Assembly (NCBI GenBank): GCA_012034055.1
Contig: JAAUSG010000021.1
Coordinates: 1 to 37,493 of the forward strand
DNA from: Leptolyngbyaceae cyanobacterium RU_5_1
GTDB lineage: Bacteria; Cyanobacteriota; Cyanobacteriia; Leptolyngbyales; Leptolyngbyaceae
Reading direction: 5' to 3'
Length of the DNA stretch: 37,493 bases
In this document: positions 32,613-37,493 of the stretch, in pieces
How positions within the stretch are numbered: position 1 is the first letter of the stretch
Layout of the letters: each line of letters begins with the position of its first letter
The notes under the pieces: model-generated
What the model was told of the DNA's origin: nothing
The model's input: only the letters and a program-made list of their open reading frames with translations
The model's database searches: none
Translations under genes and position numbers: made by a program

Positions 32613-32850
32613 TTGGCAACGACTAGATGCAATGACGGATGAAGATATTGACTTATCTGATTGTCCGGAAATTACACCGGAAATGTTTGCGAAAGCAGTG
32701 GTGCGGCGTGGTTTGCCTGTTGCCAAAGCAAAAACTCAGGTTACACTTCGCATTGATAGCGATGTCTTAGAGTGGTTTAAGTCTCAAGGGCGAGGCTATC
32801 AAACACAGATCAATCAGTTGCTAAGAGCCTATATGGAGGCGCACCAGTAG
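32575..32850 (+). CDS. brnA: BrnA-type antitoxin
   Basis: 91 residues from the ATG at 32575, inside the end of brnT. The N-terminal half (DWQRLDAMTDEDIDLSDCPEITPEMFAKAVVRRG) is the part that typically wraps the toxin. The C-terminal half (KAKTQVTLRIDSDVLEWFKSQGRGYQTQINQLLRAYMEAHQ) is a ribbon-helix-helix-like DNA-binding domain. BrnA forms a complex with BrnT and represses the operon. Longer in-frame extensions upstream overlap the toxin more deeply and are not supported. The gene is intact, so the module should be functional. Confidence 0.92.
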   Translation: MNNESTSSNSQTDWQRLDAMTDEDIDLSDCPEITPEMFAKAVVRRGLPVAKAKTQVTLRIDSDVLEWFKSQGRGYQTQINQLLRAYMEAHQ

Positions 32851-33047
32851 CAATTGATTTGGTTCAACCGTGAGTTTTATAGCTGTGAAACTTCACAAGA
32901 ACTATAGCAGTTATTAAGCTAGTGAAGTACAGTGATTCTTTGCTGGCAAGGGTTTCAGAACTGAAAGCGTACCGCACTTGACCGAGAACCGCTATATCTC
33001 AATTGAGCGAATAAAATTGAAAGCATTTGTAGGTTCGGTAGTTCCAA

Positions 33048-34574
33048 ATGATTACTGAAACAAATAAAGATAGCGATCGCCCAGAAGAACCATCTAATCA
33101 CCTCAAAAACTTAGCACTCTTAATCTGTTTATTGGGTCTCTTAGTTCGCACCGTTCAGTATTTGAACAATCGCTCATTGTGGAATGATGAATTAAATCTG
33201 GTTCTGAATATTGTGAATCGTTCCTATCTGGAACTACTACAGCCACTCGACAATAACCAGGCGGCACCTCCAGGGTTTCTGTTGGTCGAAAAGCTGGCAA
33301 CTCAGCTATTTGGAGAGAATGAATACTCGCTGAGACTTTTCTCATTTATAGCAGGAATCATCTCAATTTTTGCCTTTTACAAACTAGCCAATTACTATGC
33401 CTCCAAATGGGTAATCCCGATCGCTCTAATTCTCTTTACCTGTCTCCGGTTTACTGTTTACTATTCCACCGAAGTTAAGCAGTACTCCAGTGATGTAATG
33501 GTAGCGTTACTGCTCAGTTTGCTCCTGCTTCCACTCCGCGATCAAATTCTGACTAGGAACCAGATTCTTTGGGTTGGATTGTTGGGCGCGATCGCGATTT
33601 GGTTCTCCCATCCGGCGGTTTTTGTACTTGCCGGAATTGAGTTGAGCCATCTTCTGCTTGCTCCAGTCGAAAAGCGTAAAGCGCTGATCTTGAATCGATT
33701 GCCGGTTTATCTGATTTGGATGCTCAGCTTTGCTTACCTTTACGTTCTAACCATTGTTGGCACATTAGGAAATAAAGCCCTGACGCGCTCTTGGGGAGAA
33801 CGATACCCGGACTCTCTATTGGATATTTCCTGGTTGTTTGATTCCTTTGGCAGGTTCTTTTACCGACCGTTAGGATTTTTAGGAAAGACAGATGGCGTTG
33901 CGATCGCTGCATTCATTGTGGGTTGTGTGGGTTATTTTCGTAGGGATAGAACCAAATTGCTAGTATTAATGGCTCCTGCGATCGTCACTGTGATTGCTAG
34001 CTATTTGCAGAAATATCCCTTTCGCGAACGATTGGTTTTGTTTTTGACACCCTTTTTTATTCTGGTGATTGCCGAGGGCATTGTCTTTCTATTCACTCAA
34101 GTTTCCTATCGATATCGATATTTCAAAATTTTGGGAGTTCTGGTTGCCGGGCTATTGCTACTTCCGCCGCTGTTTCAGTCCAGTAAATTGCTAATTTATC
34201 CAGAGGGTGTGCAAGAAATTAAAGTGGTGATTGAGTACGTCAAAAGCCATCAGAAACCAGGCGATATACTGTTTATTGATCTAACCGCTCGTAACCAGTT
34301 CTTGTACTATTCCAGGCGGTATGGATATTCAGCCAATGACTACATTTTGGGTGAAGCTGATTTGCAAAATAAGAAGGATTTTTCTGAGCAAGATCTAGCA
34401 AGTTTTAAGCAAGAAATCACTGCTTTGAAAGACAAACCACGTGTCTGGTTCCTGTTGACTGAACCCAAAAAATCAGAAGAAGCTGCGTTCTTGCAAAGTG
34501 TAAATTCACTGGGTCAGCAAACTGACGTATTTAGAGCCACAGGGGCGATCGCCTACTTATATGATCTCCGCTGA
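33048..34574 (+). CDS. GT-C type membrane glycosyltransferase (PMT_2/GT39-83-like)
   Basis: 508 residues. About ten membrane helices lie in the first 365 residues, and a soluble domain occupies the last 140. The first extracytoplasmic loop has NRSLWNDELN, the acidic pair expected for GT-C catalysis and metal contact, followed by QAAPPGFLLVEKLATQLFGENEYSLRLFSFI, a typical PMT_2 segment. Such enzymes transfer sugars from polyprenyl-phosphate donors to proteins or lipids on the outer face of the membrane. Donor and acceptor are unknown. The gene is single and intact, and converges on the secreted-protein locus through a stack of palindromic elements. The start ATG at 33048 has no strong ribosome site. 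Confidence 0.8.
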   Translation: MITETNKDSDRPEEPSNHLKNLALLICLLGLLVRTVQYLNNRSLWNDELNLVLNIVNRSYLELLQPLDNNQAAPPGFLLVEKLATQLFGENEYSLRLFSFIAGIISIFAFYKLANYYASKWVIPIALILFTCLRFTVYYSTEVKQYSSDVMVALLLSLLLLPLRDQILTRNQILWVGLLGAIAIWFSHPAVFVLAGIELSHLLLAPVEKRKALILNRLPVYLIWMLSFAYLYVLTIVGTLGNKALTRSWGERYPDSLLDISWLFDSFGRFFYRPLGFLGKTDGVAIAAFIVGCVGYFRRDRTKLLVLMAPAIVTVIASYLQKYPFRERLVLFLTPFFILVIAEGIVFLFTQVSYRYRYFKILGVLVAGLLLLPPLFQSSKLLIYPEGVQEIKVVIEYVKSHQKPGDILFIDLTARNQFLYYSRRYGYSANDYILGEADLQNKKDFSEQDLASFKQEITALKDKPRVWFLLTEPKKSEEAAFLQSVNSLGQQTDVFRATGAIAYLYDLR

Positions 34575-34596
34575 TTGTATGTTCAATTTGCTTAAT

Positions 34597-34865
34597 CTCG
34601 TTCCAAGGCTTTGCCTCGGGATACTACTTTAGAGACCAATACTTTTCGGTTAGTGTTGTCAGTCTAAGATCCCCCCAACCCCCCTTGATAAGGGGAGCTT
34701 CCAAACCAAGACTGGGTGGGAGTTCCCCCCTTATCAAGGGGGGCTAGAGGGGATCAGTGCAGAGTCTTCAAATCCTTAACCGAGAGGTATTGCTTAGAGG
34801 CTCTGCCTCCTTAAGCAGCGGCAGAGCCGCGTTGAAGACATTCTCAGGTAGAACCTGGGAACGAG
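34597..34865. mobile_element. Nested palindromic element (outer arms)
   Basis: Outer ends CTCGTTCCAAGG (34597-34608) and CCTGGGAACGAG (34854-34865) are complementary with one mismatch. A second pair of arms lies inside them: CCAATACTTTTCGGTTA near 34636, and the reverse complement of AACCGAGAGGTATTG near 34778. The family C element sits in the centre at 34668-34755. The whole stretch occupies the gap between the GT-C gene and the secreted-protein locus; no gene is present. Confidence 0.6.
34668..34755. mobile_element. MITE-like palindrome, family C, copy 1
   Basis: Left end GATCCCCCCAACCCCCCTTG (34668-34687) pairs with the right end CAAGGGGGGCTAGAGGGGAT. Arms are about 30 nt around a variable centre. 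The same left end, GATCCCCCCTAGCCCCCCTT, opens at 37437 at the window edge. The family is widespread in cyanobacteria in my recollection. Confidence 0.75.
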
Positions 34866-34890
34866 AAGAAGGCAAGGAATAGAGGGTTTC

Positions 34891-35729
34891 CTACTGCGCT
34901 GGTTGCGGTTCGCCGTAGATGAAATCATCCATCACCGCAACATCCGTTTTGACTCCATCATTGGGACCGAGAGCCGTTGTGCCATAGCGGATGCGGACGC
35001 GATGCACGATCGCGTTCGGAAAGACAACGCCCAGGAATGACTGTCCGTTATCCGCGATCGGCGTTTGGAAGGTGCCCAGAGACTTGCCGTTAATGTCGAA
35101 ATACTCAAACGCCGTGTGCTTGGTATCTACATCCAGATAGACGGCTCCAAAGCCACGAACCACAGCAGGGGTTTTGGTTCCTGGAACGTAGAAGGTCAGA
35201 TCGACAATGTGGCTGCCAATTGGGGAGAACAATCGCTGTTCGCTGAAGGCGTGGAACATACGCCGATAGCTGGGGTTAATATGGGCAAACCTGACTGGCG
35301 TATCCGTTGGGTTGTCGCTGTCGGCACTGACCTGAAGTGCTGTGCCTGGAGTCGTCAGCAGGGCACCACGGGCCCGTGGTTCAGTCGGGGCATTGAAGAA
35401 ATCCGAGGGCAGGTTGTTGGGGGCGGCAAACTGATCGGGAACCCCATCCCAGTTAATTTCACGACGACCGGAGGGTTGGCTACCAGGCTTGCCACTGTTG
35501 TTCACACCACCCAATGCCTGTCGATAAGCTTCAACAACTTTTGGCACCTCATCACCCGCACCCGAAATCACCTGGGGTGCAGATGTTGCTGCCGATTGGC
35601 TGACCTGACTTGAATTGGACGTGGATTGGGGTGCGGTACCGACGACTCTTGATACTCGTAGCCCATCAGAAGTACGGATGCAATAGTCAAGCCGCTGAAG
35701 AACCCAATAGTACGAATGTTGAAATTCAT
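34891..35729 (-). pseudogene. Secreted protein of unknown function, split from its signal peptide by a frameshift
   Basis: The main frame (to 34891) has a low-complexity Ser/Gln/Asn linker. After it comes a beta-rich domain: SEQRLFSPIGSHIVDLTFYVPG, VVRGFGAVYLDVD, FEYFDINGKSLGTF, SFLGVVFPN and VAVMDDFIYGEPQPAQ. I recall this domain in exported bacterial proteins with a jelly-roll look. In that frame the N-terminus runs up to 35814 without a signal. In the adjacent frame an ATG at 35729, behind GAGGGAAC, reads MNFNIRTIGFFSGLTIASVLLM, a clear signal peptide, and stops at 35568. One added base near 35640-35664 joins the two. So this is probably a secreted protein with a 1-nt deletion; sequencing error is possible. 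Function unknown. Confidence 0.65.
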
Positions 35730-35920
35730 AGGGAGTTCCCTCATTTGCTACATCTAAACTAATATCCTTCCACGTTTGATGTAGAAAAATTATGCAGCGA
35801 TCGCCCCAACTCACGACAGTGTTACATCTGTACCAGTGCTAAATCAAACTATCAGGATTCTGAGTCAGCTCCAATCCAGCCAAAACTACAGCTTCGGGTG
35901 GAATATTGAGACACTGCAAT

Positions 35921-36043
35921 TCATAGACGCCAGGACAGCACCTCATCAACCCACGGTAACAATGGGGCTGTGAGCGTTCCGCCTGGACTTGCCATTAGCG
36001 TAATCGTTGCTTCGGGCAGGTTTGCTCGTAGGGCACGCAACAT
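35921..36043 (-). pseudogene. Fragment resembling glycosyltransferase family 9 (heptosyltransferase-like)
   Basis: A 40-residue scrap reads MLRALRANLPEATITLMASP then GGTLTAPLLPWVDEVLSWRL. I recall the pattern 'LRALR...P.A.ITLL.SP.G....PLLPWVDEV' from the N-terminal part of GT9 enzymes (ADP-heptose transferases). Its start is fused to the broken 3' end of the SDR remnant at about 36040. After the stop, another frame (about 35934-35839) stays protein-like (PGVYELQCLNIPPEAVVLAG) but is not recognised. No complete GT9 gene is present. The identification is from memory of the family. Confidence 0.45.
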
Positions 36044-36399
36044 GCTTCGGATCTTGCAGTTTGTTCAACGGCGTATCTGGGAAGCGATCGAGAATAAAGG
36101 GCGTTTGCATTCCACCCGCCACGATCGCCGTCACTTTCACATGATGAGGACGGGCTTCCACATGCAGCGCGTGACTTAATCCCATCAATCCCCATTTACT
36201 GGCGTGATACGCTGTCGCATTTGCCCAGGTGCGTTTTGCAGCAGTTGAAGCAATATTGACGATATGCCCGTTGCCCTGCTGTTTCATCACAGGTAAAACA
36301 AACTTTGACAGCACAAACGGACCGCGTAAATTCACAAATGGCAGCGCCTAAACCCCGTCCACCCCCCGTAACCAGAGCAACTTTTCCACTCAATTCCAT
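36036..36399 (-). pseudogene. Short-chain dehydrogenase/reductase, internally deleted
   Basis: The N-terminus MELSGKVALVTGGGRGLGAAI (from the ATG at 36399, with the TGGGRGLG cofactor loop) is intact for about 21 residues. Then, at 36333-36338, the sequence jumps one frame over to VNLRGPFVLSKFVLPVMKQQ. This is followed by IVNIASTAAKR, the active-site YHASK and VTAIVAGGMQTPF, to DPKHVA near 36036. In a normal SDR about 80 residues separate these two parts, so roughly 250 bp are missing and the frame is broken. TGTGAA at the junction could be microhomology, which is inference. The C-terminus is also lost, replaced by a glycosyltransferase-like scrap. Not functional. Confidence 0.8.
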
Positions 36400-36416
36400 T
36401 GGTTGATCTCCTGTGT

Positions 36417-36547
36417 AATAAGTCTTAAGCCAGACTTAATTGACCGTAGGATGGGTTGGCGATAGCGTAACCCATGCTGACGTTGGGTTTCGTGCCTCAA
36501 CCCAACCTACAAGAGTTTTCCATTTAATTATGTCTACTTACTTATTT
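36417..36547. mobile_element. MITE-like palindromic element, family A, copy 2
   Basis: The core 36446-36510 (GTAGGATGGGTTGGCGATAG ... CAACCCAACCTAC) is 65 nt, the same length as copy 1 at 2637-2701. The outer arms AATAAGTCTTAAGC and ACTTACTTATTT are better preserved here. It is placed 17 nt upstream of the SDR remnant's ATG. The rest of the 36400-36862 gap is AT-rich with no gene visible. Confidence 0.65.
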
Positions 36548-36862
36548 AGTCAAAACTCTGTGAATTTTTTCTGTCGTAAACAAGTTTTGATAGTGTCATC
36601 TTAATAAAATAGCCTTCTCAAATTCATTAGGCATTTGCATAAAGAACTTAATCAACAAACTTTATTTCATTAGGCAAACGCACCATAGAACCTTGAATGT
36701 AAAGATAGGCAGTAAATCCACAAATATTTTGTTGGATATTGATAGACATTAAGAGACTCTAATCTACCAGGTCAGTCAAAAGGATGATGATTTTCTCTTT
36801 CTCTAAAATGCACATTGAACATAATCGCTTGTTTAGCCTTCAGAACACAAAGGAGAATCATC

Positions 36863-37357
36863 ATGGCTAGCTCTAAGAAAGCAGACTCTAAGAAAACAGA
36901 TATTCTCTCGTTGATCGAGACAGATCATCGTGAAGTGGAAAAGCTCTTTAAGGAAATTGAAAGTGCCAAGAACTCTAATAAAGCTCAAGAGTATTTTGAC
37001 CAAATTTATAAAGAGCTGACCTTACACGCTCAAGCTGAAGAACTCGTTTTCTATCCTGAAATGCGGGAGTACAAAGAAACCGAGAAGTATATTGAAGAAG
37101 CTGAACAGGAACACAACTCCGTCAAGATCTTGCTTGAGCAGATGAAGGCACTTAAACCCGGTGATTCTGAGTTTGAGACCAAAATGACACATTTGAAGGA
37201 ATCCGTTACCCATCATGTTGAGGAGGAAGAGAGTGAGATCTTCTCCGCGATTCGCAAGTGTATGGATGAGCAAAAACTGCACGATCTGGGTCAAGAATTT
37301 CAAGAAACCAAAACTAAACTAGAGCCAGATGTTAAAGTTCCAATTGCAAGGAAATAG
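36863..37357 (+). CDS. Hemerythrin HHE cation-binding domain protein
   Basis: 164 residues from the ATG at 36863, preceded by AAAGGAGAATCATC, a strong ribosome site; an upstream in-frame extension is not needed. A Lys/Ser-rich N-terminus precedes a four-helix bundle with likely diiron ligands: H22 (TDHREVEKLF), H55 and E59 (LTLHAQAEELVFYPEM), H84 (EQEHNSVKILLEQM), and H117 or H118 with E122 (VTHHVEEEESEIF). Such proteins bind O2, NO or iron and are often stress-linked in cyanobacteria. It is a single intact gene. The 280 bp upstream are AT-rich and probably hold the promoter. Confidence 0.92.
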   Translation: MASSKKADSKKTDILSLIETDHREVEKLFKEIESAKNSNKAQEYFDQIYKELTLHAQAEELVFYPEMREYKETEKYIEEAEQEHNSVKILLEQMKALKPGDSEFETKMTHLKESVTHHVEEEESEIFSAIRKCMDEQKLHDLGQEFQETKTKLEPDVKVPIARK

Positions 37358-37436
37358 ACTACAAACTTAGCGATTTCTAAGAATCAATCTAAGAGGATGT
37401 TTGAAAAGGTGTGGTCTGTGATGTTAAGCACTCAGC

Positions 37437-37493
37437 GATCCCCCCTAGCCCCCCTTAATAAGGGGGGAAATTAGCTCAAAGTCCCCCTTAATA
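37437..37493. mobile_element. MITE-like palindrome, family C, copy 2 (runs off the window)
   Basis: Begins GATCCCCCCTAGCCCCCCTT and continues with the internal hairpin CCCCCCTTAATAAGGGGGG. The complementary right end is beyond the window. It matches 34668-34755. Confidence 0.6.

Overview
The window is chromosomal DNA from a cyanobacterium. The HIP1 octamer GCGATCGC is scattered throughout (for example 441-448). It carries psbX, ycf66, a YggT/Ycf19 protein, a cyAbrB2-type regulator and a COP23-type protein, all typical of cyanobacteria. The NB-ARC/WD40-type tail at the left edge and the many heptamer-type tandem repeats (STRR-like) point to a filamentous, large-genome lineage, but I cannot name a genus.

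Left part (1-9.5 kb): the end of a WD40 protein, tpiA, then a minus-strand signalling block between tpiA and folP. The block comprises a 1354-residue hybrid histidine kinase, a CheY-like regulator overlapping it by 8 nt, and a response regulator with an adenylate-cyclase-type output domain. folP and a stomatin-like SPFH protein follow.

Middle part (9.7-24 kb): mostly single housekeeping or envelope genes. These are a secreted COP23 protein, a FAD protein, a purple-acid-phosphatase-like enzyme, a BMP/nucleoside-type ABC ATPase, a CPBP membrane protease, cyAbrB2 and sdhB. Two tandem paralogous beta-propeller lipoproteins lie behind ycf66. The order accC, yggT, psbX, ycf66 forms one photosynthesis/membrane neighbourhood. 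psbX (39 aa) was found by reading the intergenic DNA.

Right part (24-37.5 kb): a worn, repeat-rich region. Five loci are visibly broken: a coiled-coil membrane protein with two compensating frameshifts, an MBOAT acyltransferase with one frameshift, a Rieske oxygenase with an amber stop plus loss of a cluster-ligand His, a secreted protein cut off from its signal peptide by a frameshift, and an internally deleted SDR joined to a glycosyltransferase-9-like scrap. Between them are intact genes: a DppC-type permease, a HAMP/coiled-coil protein, an APH-like kinase, a GNAT, a BrnT/BrnA toxin-antitoxin pair, a GT-C glycosyltransferase and a hemerythrin. At least four families of small palindromic or MITE-like elements recur.

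The most unusual theme is short tandem repeats and palindromes reaching into genes. A 120-nt repeat block encodes 40 extra residues inside the kinase ATPase domain. At least five minus-strand genes take their stop codon from tandem repeats, and the APH-like gene takes its C-terminus from a MITE arm. I found no tRNA, rRNA, CRISPR array or complete insertion sequence, and no clearly new multi-gene system. Several frameshifts look like homopolymer-length changes and could be sequencing errors.
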